Part shown: in pieces, positions 1 to 13,137 of the stretch
How positions within the stretch are numbered: the first letter of the stretch is position 1
Layout of the letters: the number at the start of each line of letters is the position of its first letter
NCBI RefSeq assembly: GCF_047495875.1
Contig: NC_092462.1
Coordinates: 40,027,669-40,091,668 of the forward strand
Length of the DNA: 64,000 bases
Reading direction: 5' to 3'
Source: Pithys albifrons albifrons
Taxonomy: Eukaryota > Chordata > Aves > Passeriformes > Thamnophilidae
Made by a program: the position numbers and the translations under genes
The notes under the pieces: generated by a model
What the model was told of the DNA's origin: nothing
Database searches by the model: none
The model's input: only the letters and a program-made list of their open reading frames with translations

Positions 1-1689
1 CTGATCCTTAAGGATGTACTCATCAATCACCTCAGACCTTAAGAGATACACACACACACTGTCACCCCCACATATTACATTTAGAAATCTATCAATTTAG
101 ATAAATCAGAAAAATTTTCAGTGATTTTAATAGAAGAATGAAAATCAAACAAAATATCTTAATTCAGAACATCCTTTTCCACTTTTTTATTTGACCAACA
201 AACAGAAGAGGCTTTTAGTTGTACAATGTTATTTCTAAACACTGAAGTACAGAAAGATAAAGCAAGGCAGAAAACCCAAATAATTTTGCACTTTTTCATG
301 AAATTGCACATAGTTCTATTTCAAAAGAATCCCTGCCTGCTAATAATTCAAAGTACTGCTATAACTTCCCACTCTGCTACAAATTGCTTCCTCTTAATCA
401 CAAGCCTCATTAATCAATACTTTTCTCTTTTACAGTAGTAATGCTACAGAATCTAAAAACAGAAAGGCAAATAAAGAAAGAAGGATAGACTGAAAGAGAA
501 TGAAAATCCTGAAAACTGTATAATAAAAGGAACATAGCAGTAACAAATGGTGCATTGTTGCACTGAGGCTGAAAATTCTTATTTTTGACATATGTCAAAA
601 CCATCATGTAATTAAGTAATAAAGATTTTTTTTTGCCTGTTTTGCACAATATTAATTATCTATTTTGTGAGGAAAGGTGGATTTAAAATGCTAATAAAAT
701 CTTAGCTGAACTAACATAAACACACACAGACAAAAAAGATGTTTTATATCAGTACATGTAACTGGGAATACAAGAAGCAGTAAAACTAACATAAGGCACC
801 ATGGTGATAGCAACATTATTTGAGCCTGTACAGAATGAGGCTTTTTGTCACAGCAGTAACCTGTTGGCAGAGAAGATGGGAAGACTAGAACTTGTCCCTT
901 TTTGGCTTCTTTATAATCTTCCAGCTTCTAAAGGAACAATTTTTTTTCAAGAGGAGTTTAAAGGTGAAGCAATAGTAGATTGCTTTATATTTTTAACCAT
1001 TTTTTTTTTACAATCATGTTTCAAAACAGAAATCCATGACTCACAGCAAAATGCTTTCCATCCTGTTTTAGTCACATCTAACAGTACTTATGCACCCTAT
1101 TCGTTGTCTTTTAGAATATCAGGGTTTTTTTCAGCAACACATATTTCCTTACACCCTGGTTATGACATGAAATAATTTCAACCACTTCCAGTGGAGATGG
1201 AAGCAGCCAAAAAGACAAGAGGCACTCTTAGTATTACACAGCTGCAATAGCTGGTAGGAGGGTTTTGTCGGACATGTTTTGCAAATATCTGCTTTACAAA
1301 AAGAAAAAAAAACACAAAAGTTTTTTAGGTACAAATGATAAATTCTTAAAGCCCATCATATTTTTATAATGCTGCTTATTTTAAATTTACCTTATGCTCG
1401 GCAAATGATGAAGGCATATGGTTCACATAACAATACCATATGTCTGATAATATTTTGCTGTATATTACAGCAATAAAAACATTTTTAATTTGTAGGGGGA
1501 CTCAATTTAAAATTGCTTTATCTTCCTTTTTACATTTATAAATACTTCAATGACATCTCTGTAGAAGGCTATAAATCCCACAAAGAGTTTAATATTTCAA
1601 ACTAAACACTCAGGGAGTATTTTATAGCTTAAACCATGTATTCATCACTGAGAAAAAGACTACAGTCCTTTGGTAAAATATGGAGAAAA
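1..1689. other. AT-rich unique sequence, no gene seen
   Basis: No repeat family, RNA gene or convincing coding segment is visible. Open frames here are short, have low-complexity or AT-driven composition and lack splice or domain support. A short CA-rich run lies near position 50. Confidence 0.6.
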
Positions 1690-1825
1690 ATAAGATAAAA
1701 TAAAACAGATTAAAATAAAACAAAATAAAATAAAATAAAAATAAAATAATAAAAAATAAAATAAAATAAAATAAAATAAAATAAAATAAAATAAAATAAA
1801 ATAAAATAAAATAAAATAATAAAAG
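1690..1825. repeat. (AAAAT)n microsatellite
   Basis: The segment is an imperfect array of the pentamer AAAAT with a few interruptions (CAGATT, CAAAAT, a lost base near 1748-1756). The purest part is about 1756-1817. Long Phe/Tyr/Leu-rich frames on the minus strand are artefacts of the repeat. Confidence 0.95.
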
Positions 1826-4800
1826 CATACATTCAAATTAAAATGTACTTAGGCACCTCCTCCCCTTTAAGTACGTATTTGCTCTTTTCTCATCCAAAAT
1901 GCGGTGTGTCTGAAATGTTCAGATTTTTTTTTTCCTTTCTCCTTTTCTATGATGTTTATTTCTTTATAGAATCAACAAGGAAACGAGATGAACCACAGGC
2001 AAACATGTATGAGACTCATTTTCCTTCAAACAAAATTGCATTGGAAGAGATGAAAAGAGAATAATTCTGTATCCTCTTTTTTTTTTTTTTTGCTTGTGCT
2101 ATTTTATGGGCGTCTTTGTCAGAGTGAAGTACCACCATGTTAAGCATTAGTCCTACAGAACACTTAAGCCCACACACAGAAGCAAAAGCAGGAAGAATGA
2201 TTTAGAATAAGTTCCTCAACTGGAGTTCATGGAAAGAGAGAAAATGCAGTATTTGATTTTTTGGTTTTTGTTTGTTTTTTTTTTACTTTGAAGTGACTTA
2301 CTTGATGGCTGGACATCACAGCAAAAATATGGATGAATGTGACCTCATTATTAGCACAGAGAAGACGGTGACTTTGGATGATGACATCTGACATGATACA
2401 AAATAAAGAAAAGAACCAGCTGTATCTGGAAGAGACTTTAACCATGGTAGGTACAAGGAAGTTATGTTTTCCAAGCTAGAACTGATGAAGCCTTTGTTGA
2501 AAATGTTACTGGCTTGTGCACATCTAGAATGTGATGGAATAAGAAGAATTAATAAGTTGGGAGATAACTAGAATGTCCAATGGCTCCAACAGAGTCAAAA
2601 TATTGAAAAGTAACAGAAAATACACCTAAAGACCTCACTGACATGGACAGTCACGTGGTTGTCAGTAGTCACAGTGACCTGAGATACAAGAAGAGACTAA
2701 AAATGCAGAGTCAATAATTTCTTATATTTTTTTAAAGTTTAAGGTACTTACAAAGCACCCAGAATCAAAAAACTAGTAAATGGTGTTCAAAGAAAGGAAG
2801 ATGAACTAAAGCTTCCAAGAATCTGAAGTCTCTATTTCTTTGTGCCATGGAAAATTTAACTACCCTTCCTCTGGAGCACAGATGCTCCAATAATCTCCTG
2901 CAAGAAGACTTCTTGTAGTTTTCTACTTTCATGATGCAGTTCCTTGACACTTCATATTGACCATGCCATTTATCAAGTGCTTTGTACTTCCACCAAATGA
3001 AAATAACAACCTAAACATTATAGCATTGTAGAAGCAGTATGATCCAGTGAAAAGACCACACAGACACACAAAATGTGTAGCTTCTGTAACTTCAAGAACA
3101 AACTCACATATGAAAAAATAAAAATGCCATTTTAGCCATTTCATATGTGTAGACAAATTTGAAAAGACACAACTAGGCAGATAGAGAAAGTAAATAATTG
3201 TTCTACTTAGAGATGCTTAATTTCAATCAAAGCAATTTCATGTCCCACCATCAAAAGACAGTGAAAATTCCCACTTTGCATAACATATACTGTTTATTCT
3301 GTAGTTCTTATTCTTTCAATATCTTGTTTAATAGAATCAAAGCAATGGAAAGTAAAATGCTTCTTTGATGCCTTGACTGTATACAGGAACTGATAATTAC
3401 ATTAGCCCTAATACCATCCAGTTCCACAGGATGGTTCTTAAACTAGCAATTGCCCCAAGACACATTAGTTTTAACATACACCTATGCCTGCAGTTTGGGG
3501 AACTAGCCAATATAATGACTGAAGAGTAATATACATCTGCTTTTAGATCTCTTCTATGTCACAGTCTTTTCAGTGGATCTCATAATCAGGATGCAAGGGA
3601 AGAATTGAAATCTAGGCATACTCAAAATACCTGGTGAATCTGAGTGAGAACAGATTGGAAAGCTATGAATTTTGGGTGGCACAGAGCCATATATATAATA
3701 TGACTGTTGTGAAATTATGATGTATTCTAAAGCAGTAATGTGGGACAACTGTCAGTTATACCTTTTCAGCCAAGTCTTTTAAAAATATTTGTGTATAACT
3801 ATTACTAAGGCACATATATAATGACAATTGTGTTAGTAGTGTGTTAGCTATAGTTCAGATTTTCTTGATTTGTAGTAAAGTTGGCCAAATCTGGATGAAT
3901 ATGGCTCCTCATCCAAATTACCTACACTCTAGGCCAGTGGGTATCTGTGGCCACTAACCTGCATGCAGAGTCCCTGATTTGAATGAATTTGAATTGTAGT
4001 AGAGTCTACCACTTTATTTTCATAGCACTGACTAATACTATCTCAATGTTCCTGCCCATATTTTTTTTTATTTTTTAAATCTCTGCCATTTTCAGTTGTG
4101 GTTTTTTTCCACTACATCCTGAGATTAATGTAATAGTAAAAAAAAAAAAAAAAAAGGAAGTAAAAATAAAAATTACTCTATAGAAAAGGCAAGGGTGCTT
4201 TATGTGCCACAGGCAATAACCATAGCCAAGAAATCATCTAACAAATCACAAGCCAAGAAAAAAGCCAGTTCTCCCCTACAGACATGTTATGTCTATAAAC
4301 AAATTAAAATACAGCTCAGAAGTTCACAAAAATATAGTGATCAATGCAGTGCTTCTGAAGGAAGATGAATAACTTTGCTTGAAACCTCATTTAATTTGGT
4401 GCACTGTCTCTTTCACAAGTTGGTAAATAGCTTATGTGGTAATCAAATACACCCTGCCTTTTTTCCTTCACTTTCTTGAAAGACAGCCTAGTTCATATTT
4501 TTCCCTTTCCTAGACAGTTTTTATTACTGACCGGTAGCCAAAAGTTCATCCCTTTTAGAGTTGTTTCAATGCTGAAGCAAGATGGACAGTTGATATCTTA
4601 GCATTCTTAGTGTTTCCTCTGACCAGGACTTTCTACATTGCTCTCTTCGAAAGGGAAAACTTTAAATTCTCTTCTCTTTTTCAAAGGCTGATCACTTTCA
4701 GCAGGCTTTATGGTCTCTAGATAAGACTGAATTAGTATTCATTCCTGACTGAGACACAACATACACGTCGGATTTTGAATCAGCACATACTATATCCCAA

Positions 4801-5869
4801 AGAATTGGGTTCAATTAGCTCACTGAAGTAATCTGAGAGATATTGGAAACCCTTGTGAGTTCCTTCCCATAATCTTAATTAATATTTCATGTTTAACTTA
4901 TGTTTGAAGAATAGTTTAAGGTTTCTGGTTTTCTTCCTTCTCAAGACTGAACATGTTATAAATAAATTCTAAAAAATAGTTCTGAGAGACCAGTTCCTAT
5001 GTCAATCAAATAGAAAGTTTTGTTTTAAAATTACTACAATGAGCAATTAAATTCAGAAAGGTCCTTGGCTTTCTGAAATACTCATGGAAATTATGAAAAA
5101 TTAATCTAACATAAAAACATATATTGAAAGTAGTACTAACAGTGTGGTGGGTATTTTTTTATACCATATTGACGACTGTTTCATAAATCTATACAACCTT
5201 TCCAGTGCTACAAAACACAGTGGAATCAGTCCACTTAACTTACCTAAGAGCTTCTGAAGCATAATGGTCTGGAATAAATACAGATGAGAAAATCTATTTA
5301 AATTCCTAGGCATCACAATTATTTACCTGCTTATAAGAGAGATTCTATGGTTTCTTTGACCTTTTCATCAAAGTTAATTTTCTAAGCAGCAACATAAAAA
5401 TTACTAGCAAAATCCTTACTCAGATAATTTTTTATTAACTTAATTTCCAAGGAAACCAAACAGTTTAGATCATGTTGGTAAAAGAAGGTTTTGATCTGGA
5501 GAGACAGATTAGTCACTGTCCGACTCATTAGCAGCAGTATTTTCATTCTAGTATCCTACTCCACTGCAGCAGTAAATCTTGTGAGGTTAACTTTTAAATG
5601 TTCATCAATAGAGTGTCATCAGTTTTCAGTAACAGTCTAAAGTTCACGTTTAGTAATGACTTTTGCCATTTTAGTGTTAATTTTAAGTATGTTTTCACAG
5701 ATAATTACAGTGCTGGCTTCTAAACAGATTTAGTGTTACTTTGCTGATCTTCAGAGATACAGCCTGCTTTTTTTCCCATGCATTCATGTTGAAAACAGTT
5801 TGCAGCGGCAGGAGTCGATTAATCATTAAGCTCAGGGTTTAATGTAGCAATAGTATATGGAAGCTTTCT
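1826..5869. other. AT-rich unique sequence with homopolymer runs
   Basis: Nothing coding or transposon-like is recognised. A run of 15 T lies at about 2077-2091 and a run of 18 A at 4138-4155. The A-run could be the tail of an old retroposed copy, but no target duplication or recognisable body was found upstream. Confidence 0.55.
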
Positions 5870-5874
5870 CTAAG

Positions 5875-6560
5875 GATGCAATTTTAAAAGCCAGATAATC
5901 AATTCAAAGTCACCAGAAGGAACACAACACTCAGCTTGCTGTTCAGGTTCCTGCTGTGTCAGTGCCTCCAACAGAGTGCACAACTTGCTCTGGCAGTGCC
6001 TTGGCTGAACTGGTTGAACTTCCTGAGCAACTGTGCTCATGTGCAATGATCCACATTGAAGCTGCTTGGCCTGGAACCAAATCTTCAGGAGAAATGGAAA
6101 TAGCTTGCTACCAATATGGAGAGCTGGTGATATTATTCCTGGGAGCCTTTCTAACAAGGCATTTGATTACATTAGTTTGTTGTTGAGCTACTTCTTGTAG
6201 CATCTGTAGAAGTTCTTCTCTTTCAGTTTCTCATACTAAAAATTGGTAAGTTTCATGCCAGAGAAGTTTATGCACAATTGTACATTTCGGTTGCATTAAG
6301 TGATTTGGTCATGAATTCTCTGTTCTCTGAGGTTGCTGATAGTCATTCATAAGAAAAGTAGTAAGATTTCCTTTCAGAGGAGAATTTCCTGAACTCTGCA
6401 GATGAATCTGTAACTCATGCAGAAGAACAATCTCTTGTGTACAATACAATATTGATGACATGAAGATCATGGACTCCAGAGTCTGACTACTGCCTTTTAC
6501 ATTGCTCTTTCTCCTCAGAAGTAAATGCTGTAGTCACTTCTGTGACAGATTTACAATCCC
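5875..6560 (-). pseudogene. possible degenerate coding relic, unidentified
   Basis: Read on the minus strand, several short segments have protein-like composition broken by stops and frame changes. One around 6230-6110 encodes a Gln/Glu-rich stretch containing ELLQMLQEVAQQQ, followed by a Ser/Ala/Pro-rich stretch in the same frame after a stop. Another, at about 6555-6500, reads as an acidic Thr/Glu segment. The block is less AT-rich than its flanks. I do not recognise a parent family. It could be a processed pseudogene or an old transposon ORF, or the resemblance could be chance. There is no clear poly(A) tail or target duplication. Confidence 0.2.
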
Positions 6561-6963
6561 ACCTGCTTAACATTTACAGAGTGCAAATAAAGGACCAAAT
6601 CTGGGGAATGGGAAAGAGCACATAGGTGTACTGAACTTACTCCTTATCCATCTGTGAACACTACTCTGTACAATGTGCCTGTCTCACTGATGTATCTGCT
6701 GACATCTGTACAATTGCAATTAAAGGAATCCTATATTCTTAACAAAATATAAGTCCTAGAAATGTTCATACACAGTCACCTTCCCTACAACATGGACTTT
6801 TCAGTTGGTTAGTTTTTGCTGGCTATTTTTTGCTTTTTGTGGGTTTTTGTGTGAGGAGGTGTTTCTTGTTTTGTTTTGTTCCCCCTCCCCCCCCTTTTTT
6901 AAAAAAAATTCAATTAATGTTGCTGTATGACTTAAAGGAAGATATGGGTTTAAAATATGGTGG
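6561..6963. other. no gene; pyrimidine and C-rich run
   Basis: Unique AT-rich DNA. A T/G-rich then C-rich run (about 6865-6898) sits just before the LTR that starts near 6964. Confidence 0.5.
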
Positions 6964-7990
6964 TGTGTTGACCTTGGATGGCTAGTCTCTCATCACCCTC
7001 CACCCCCACCAGGACAGGCTGAAAAAGCTTGTGTGTTTACTTGCCAGTTACTATCAGAGGCAAAATAGACTTGTTTTGGGAAAAATTAATTTAATTGATT
7101 GAAAATTAAAAACAGAGTAGGATGATAAAAGTCCAAAACAAAAATGAAAACATCATCCCCCAACCTCTTCTGTCTTCCAAAATTCAACTTCATTTCTTCA
7201 TTTGTGATTCTTTCTATCTTCTCCCTTCCCAGGTAGCTTACGCAGAATGAGGAGTCATGGTTTGTGGTGAGTTCATAACACTCTGGCTCTAATTGCCCTT
7301 TCTTCCTTACAATTTTCCCTTGTTACAGAATATAGTCTCTCACATGGGGTACAAACCTTCACAAACTGCTCTGTTGAGGTCCCTCCCCTGGGCTGTACTT
7401 CAAGAACTGCTCCAATGTAAGTCCTTTCCACTGAGTACAATCCATCAGGAATAAATCGCACCAGCGTGGGTCCTCTACAAGACACCGGTCCTGCCAAGAA
7501 CCTGCTCCAGTGTGGGCTCTCCATGGGCTCCAGATTCCTTCAGGACACATCCACCTGTTCCATCATGGGGTCATCCACAGGCTGCCGTGTGGATATTTGC
7601 TCCACTGGTGCCATCCATGGGCTACAGGAGAATGACTTGCTTCTCCACAATCTTCTCCACAGGCTGCAGGGGATTCTCCGCTCCAGCACCTGGAGTGCAT
7701 TCTCTCCCTCCTTCTTCCTTTGACCTTGATGTCTGCTTAGTCATTTCTCTACCATTTCTCTTTCTCACACACACAGCTGCTGCCTTCTGTATTTCACCCC
7801 TTCTAAAATATGCTGCCACAGAGGTGCCACCAGTGTTGCTTGCAGCCTGAGCAGTTCCCTGCTATGGACTTGTTTTGGAGCTGGCTGGAACAGGCTGTGT
7901 CCAGCATGGACAGTCCATGGTGTCTTCTCAACCATGTCACTTCTGCAGCCCTCCATTGCTACCAAACTCTTGCCATGTAAAACTAATATG
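6964..7990 (-). mobile_element. ERVL-type solo LTR, old
   Basis: This block of about 1.03 kb matches a common avian ERVL LTR as I remember it. The plus-strand left end reads TGTGTTGACCTTGG, and the right end is a decayed form of CCATGCAAACCCAATACA, so on the minus strand the element starts TGTATTGGGTTTGCATGG-like. The middle carries the family's imperfect tandem modules built around GCTCCAGCGTGGG, for example near 7462 and 7503. A minus-strand ATTAAA near 7085-7100 fits the polyadenylation signal. No internal retroviral genes flank it, so it is a solo LTR. The right terminal CA has mutated, and an ATATG repeat at 6955-6959 and 7986-7990 may or may not be the target duplication. The many small frames inside are not genes. 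Confidence 0.8.
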
Positions 7991-10900
7991 ACTATTTTTA
8001 GTTTTCACAGAAATTTCAAAATAACATAATAGAAAATGAATCTGAAAATCATATTTCCAAATACAAAAGAAGACAAAATATATTCAGATATATGGGAATG
8101 TACTCACAATCAGCTTTTGTTTCATCTATTTTGTTAAGCCCCTTTTTCTCTGCAATTCACCTCTAAACTAACCTTCATGAAGATCTGTATAATTTACTCC
8201 ATTTCAGTAGAAATTTCAAATATTCTTTGTTTTTTGTAAGAATTCTGTTAAATGCAGATTTTAGTTTAAAATCAGCACTGATATTTAGAATTATTGAAAT
8301 TCAAAGTGTTTTAGTGCCAGCTGAATAACCTTGCTTCATAATGGCTTGAAAGTGTATTGCTGCTTATAAAACTGATTATTTATATCTTCTTGTCAATGGC
8401 ATTTTAAGAAAGAAAAATATCCCTATACTGTAACCAATTTCTATCTACAAAAGTTCAGTGATAAACATATTTACAAAACTACGCTTTGATTTCTATCCAC
8501 TACTACAGAAATAAACCTTGATAACAACATTGGTAAAATGCAGGTTATTTGCTCGAATTTTAGACAGAATTTTATTACTTTTTTAAATATGAACGAGGAA
8601 GAAAAGCATCATGCTTACACTTTTCAGTCAGTTAGAAAATATGCTTCCTAAGCCAAAAGGAATTTTAAAGGCAATACAGCTAAAATACCAAGAATCAAAA
8701 AAGCCATGTTTTTCATAATTTTGTCTTTTCTACGTAAGTCCTTTTAAGGAGACTATTTTATCTACTGCAATCTGTGTAGCTTGGAGCTGCTCCCCAGTTC
8801 AGTTTCTAACAAATCCTGCATGTGACTCATCCTCTCAATTCCAAAAATAATTCTTCTTCTTCCCTGCAATTTTGCATAATTGGTCTCTGATAAGAGCAAA
8901 AGAATATGCAAATATTTGATATGCATTAAGGCAGCTGTTTGAGGCCTATGTGATTTCAAAAAGTTACTCATATTTCACTTTTTGAGAGTAGCGGATCTTT
9001 GTCATGGCATATTTTTAAGGGAAGGCTGAGCCTGGAAGCTCAGAACTTGCTCTATTTACAAGAAATTAAGTAAAACTGGCTACTGATAGACCATGTTGAA
9101 AAAGATAGAAATATTTTATTGCTTGAGTTTTGGATTAAAACGTATCTAAATAAAATTGTACTAAATTATGTCATATGTACAACTACAAAGGTAGAGTGTG
9201 CTCAGTCACATGTAAAGTTATTATAAAAATGTAACTGCTACACAAAACAGATTTACATCAGAACAGAAACAGAGACTTCCATCAAAATTGTAAAGGATTC
9301 CACAGAAAATAAATTTCAGTGCCAAATCAAAATAAAAAATATCTTTTTTTTAAGGGGTTATAATATTACAATGTGGGAAAAGGCTTCATTTTGAAACTGC
9401 ATTATGCTTGTATAGCTTTTCCAATTTAATTTAAAATGTTAAAAAAGAACAATACTATCAAACGCTTTATTTCCTTGGAACCATTACATGTATTTATTTA
9501 CTGTTGGGCCAAAAAAAACAAAAAATCAATCTTTTGCATAGCTTTAGTGAATATAATGTGCCTGCCCTGACCTTCCAAGTAAGCTGTGTATAAACAGGAA
9601 ATACAAATTCAATTTATAACCACAATGCTGAGATGAAAGAAGGCAATTCTTTAAAATGAACCTAAATAATTTTCCCCTGACCTCTCCTAACACTTCATAC
9701 AACAAAAACAGATAAAAATCAACTTGTCTGATTGCTTATTACTGAACTGAGTGTGGGTATGAAAGCAATTGTAAAAAGCTGCTCCTTAGTTTCAGCATTT
9801 TTGTAGTATTTGAAATTAAATACTTCTCTGACTCTTCAACATTGTATACATTTGAAGATTTAAAGGGTCTGTGTGATATAAGGCACATTTTATTAAAGCT
9901 TCACAGAAACATTAGGATTTTTCTTAAAATTTTGTCTTCTCTGCCTGTATCTTAGGACTCAGACAGACTATGCTAGGTATCAAATAAAACATGAAGACAG
10001 ATAAACTGCACTGTAGCATTTTGGGTGTTCTGGGAATATGGTGTTTGGAAGTTAGGCAATGCCAGAATTATATACAACCTTACATGATCATGCATACCTC
10101 TCCTATTCATCACTGTACACTCTTCAGGCTCCTGATCACATAATAATGTTGTAAGATTCCTCTTGCTTTTCATGCACAGAAGGATAGCTCTTATTTAATA
10201 ATATTCAATGCTATCTTTGTTTCTTTTTGTAGTGTCTACTTCTAGTCCTTATTTAATGGAGTCAATTCACACTCAGAAGATGGATGTATTAATTTCTATG
10301 GGAACTTCTTTGTTTCAATTGGAAAGTATTACTAGAACTCGTTACAAGAATTATTAAATTATTGAATTTATGTTCGCAGTGCTCCCCTGACATAAGTATT
10401 TTTATGTCCATTTTACAGATTCAGCAATGAGTTGTAGAGCCAGAAAAATGTATCTTGGTGCCCAGTCATTAGAACCTGATTTTCCAGTACAGATACTATG
10501 TTATGTTCAGATTGCAGCTGCTGTACCTTGGAGTCTTAACATTCATGTATACATTGCTATAGGGTTCTCAGAAAATGGGAACAACATGACATGAAAAATC
10601 GCTTTGTTGCATGATGTTAGCTTTCACTTTTATCACAGCAAAATCTACCAGAAGTCAATAATAATAATAAGCCCAGTTGTAATCTCTAGCCTAGGTTTTT
10701 TCTTAACCCATAGATTCTTAGAAATTAAAAACATCCAATTTCTCTGTAATGGCAGCCAAATCTTTTTAAATTTTTGTGCTCCTTACATTCTTGCCAAAAT
10801 GCTACTGAACTACATTAGGAGACTAAATACAGATCTACTCAATTTTTGCCATTCTTGCCTATCCTTTGAGCAGGCAGAAGTAATTGTTTCCTGCTATCTT

Positions 10901-11031
10901 CACCAGTGTCCTATATAGAAAGAAAGGAGCTGTTTTGCCAATGGTTTTCATAATAGCTCCAACTGACAAGTAAAGGTGGGATTCAGAAACAGTTTTCTTC
11001 TGCTCTTGTAAGGAAGGTAGGCTCTAATCAT
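7991..11031. other. AT-rich unique sequence, nothing recognised
   Basis: No transposon ends, RNA genes, CpG-rich segments or protein-like frames were seen. Individual open frames of 60-100 codons show no family features. Confidence 0.55.
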
Positions 11032-11121
11032 CACAGAGCCATAGAACCATAGAATGTTTTGGGTTGGAAGGGACCTTAAAGATATCTAATTCCAACCCCC
11101 GCCACAGGTAGGGACACTTTT
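11032..11121 (-). mobile_element. CR1 LINE 3' tail fragment
   Basis: The plus strand reads as the reverse complement of a CR1 3' end: CATAGAACCATAGAATG, then GGGTTGGAAGGGACCTTAAAGAT, a TCCAACCCCC block and an AGGGACAC block. The element runs on the minus strand with its tail at the left. Only about 90 bp survive. CR1 copies are normally 5'-truncated, and this is an extreme case. It retains no coding sequence. Confidence 0.92.
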
Positions 11122-12543
11122 TCACTCTAATTTTCCCAATTAAAATGTAATTAACTCTGCCTCTTTTTAACCACCTTTGATGACTTCTGCTTCTTTGAAT
11201 TATGACAACACTTCCTATTTATGCATTTCTAGGTCCCCAACCAAGATGTTCATCCTGCATCCAGCACCAGCAGAAGCTCAGCTCCTTTCTTCAGAGCTAT
11301 ATGTCCCTGCCCCAGCATTTTCCCTGCTCTCCATGTTCATGGGTTCTCCGTTTCACTTTCTGTAGCCTCAGTACTTCTTTTCCCTTGTGCCTAATTGTTT
11401 TGTATCTACAGACTTGTTTGTTAATCTACTTGTGTCTCTTACCAATGCCTGTTTCCAGTTACCCCAGTGTTTGCATCCTTCATGTTCTTGATACTCTCAT
11501 GTCATAAATTCTATGCAGGTTCCTCAGTCAGCAAATACCCAGTGGCGTTCACTATTGAGCTTGGTGCCTCTTCCAGCATTAGTCTGAGGCCCACTTAGCA
11601 TGAAGAAAAGAATTCCTCTGAATACTGTGATTCCTCTATCAAATTCCTGTAAACTATGCTTTTCTATTTATTCTTACAGCTCATATACAAGTTCAGACAG
11701 ATTTTGCTGTGACAATAATAGTTTGCCAATTTTCAAGTTCAAACCATGAGTTTACTTTAAGGGGGTTTTTGTTACCTTTTTTTTTTTTTTTTTTACTGTG
11801 GGCCAGTCAACAAATTTTTTATTGGTATCATTCTTGGAAAGGGCTAAACCACCTTGGCTGGAAAATCCAAATAATTTCACTTTGTTACAGACACTCAGCA
11901 ATTTCAACCTGACTGGTGAGCTTGGCAAAGGCTAAAGTGCCTGAACACAAAATCTTGTGGTAGGAGGCACTGGCTCCTTAATGACATACAGTCTTACAGA
12001 GTGTGAGGGGAATACATTCTCCATCTCTTTGATTTAGTTTGCTTCTTCTCTTACTCTTCTGTTATTCTAAACTGTTTTTCAAATTATGCATTTACCTTGA
12101 AGAAATTGCATAGTCTAAAGAAGAGAAAATGCTGAAAATATAATGGAACATATGTTAAATTCTGATTGGGGTTTGTTTTTTCCTATTTTCAACCCAGTTT
12201 TCTCATACAGACTACTGGGCAGCCCATGCAAAGAAGCTTAGATTTCACTTTCTGAAGCAGAATTTTAAAAATGTTGCTAAATTCTGGAAGGATTTTTCTA
12301 TTATTCATATTAAGAAATGGAAATACGGTTTTTCCCTTTCTTTGTTCTTCACCCTTCTTGTTAAAAGTCCTTGCAACAACTGTTCATATTGATAAATACA
12401 TGCAACAGTGGTAAGTAAAAATCGGACGCTCTCTACTTTTCTATAACACGGCCTAGGTGGTGAAACTAACCTGGATTTGTATCTCTAGTAAAAGAAATTA
12501 CTTCCTGTATATAAATACACAGTTCTTGAATGCTGAGATAATT
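11122..12543. other. no gene recognised; T-run
   Basis: Unique sequence. Positions about 11200-11600 are pyrimidine-rich and somewhat higher in GC, with overlapping short open frames that look like chance. A run of 18 T is at 11777-11794. Confidence 0.55.
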
Positions 12544-12549
12544 CTTACT
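12544..12549. repeat. target-site duplication CTTACT, left copy
   Basis: CTTACT at 12544-12549 is repeated exactly at 13712-13717, immediately outside the two ends of the ERVK-like element. A 6-bp duplication is the usual footprint of class II (ERVK or beta/alpha-like) integrases. Confidence 0.88.
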
Positions 12550-12747
12550 TATCAGTGGATTAAAAATAGCCCACCGATACAGTGGAGAGGTTTCCGCTTC
12601 CAGGAGCCAGGCTAGGAGAGTGACAAGCAGGGCTCCCGAGGATCAGGCCCCTTAGAAGCGAGGGTCGGCTCCTCCCGCCCCCGGTCCGGCAACCGTCCCG
12701 AACGGAACAAGCCCGCACTTGCCAGGAGTTCATGAGGAAAAGGCAAG

Positions 12748-12753
12748 TTTATT
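12748..12753 (-). terminator. LTR polyadenylation signal AATAAA
   Basis: Plus-strand TTTATT is AATAAA on the minus strand. It lies about 200 bp before the end of the 3' LTR and just upstream of a GT-poor, C-rich stretch. Its position suits the R region. Confidence 0.6.
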
Positions 12754-12781
12754 GCGGCGCGCTAGCTTTTGAGGAGAGCAT

Positions 12782-12991
12782 GGGAATTCCCCGGATGTAG
12801 GCGGGGAAGAGGGGCGGAGACGGGGCGGAGTAATGCAGTTCATTGGGTACATGCAAACGAAGGGAAGGAGGGAGGGGAGGAGCGGCAAAAGGACCAATGG
12901 GAGAATGAGATGGGCGAGGAAAGTCTACCTTAGGGCTTCCGGTACTTCGAGGTGGGGACAGCCCCTGCCCAGGCTCCAGCGGCGCCACGTG
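12782..12991 (-). promoter_or_regulatory. LTR promoter motifs: NF-kB-like, GC boxes, CCAAT, E-box
   Basis: On the minus strand the LTR carries a palindromic NF-kB-type site GGGGAATTCCC (12782-12792). It also carries three GC boxes of the CCGCCCC type (about 12800-12828), a CCAAT box (complement of ATTGG at 12842-12846), a TTTGCAT octamer-like half-site just beyond it, and a perfect CACGTG E-box at 12986-12991. Motif matches are seen directly. Binding and activity are inference. Confidence 0.5.
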
Positions 12992-13137
12992 GGCGGCCCC
13001 GCCGGCAACCGCCCCCATGGCTGGGTCGGGCCAGGACAGGGGGCTGCGACCCGGAGAATTTTGTGGGAAGAGGAAACTTGGATAAGGAACAACTAAGGGA
13101 AAAATAACCAGGGTAGACATATTGGGGTGTATAATAT

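Noticed and set aside
1622..1828. Phe/Tyr/Ile/Leu-rich minus-strand frame resembling a membrane protein
   Set aside because: It is the translation of the (AAAAT)n microsatellite.
7273..7965. Six overlapping frames of 60-112 codons between 7.3 and 8.0 kb
   Set aside because: All lie inside an ERVL-type LTR. LTRs of this family are non-coding, and the frames are lengthened by local GC content and tandem modules.
10604..10918. 104-codon plus-strand frame
   Set aside because: AT-driven composition (Phe, Ile, Leu, Ser, Tyr), no domain, no splice or promoter support. It is within chance expectation for 64 kb.
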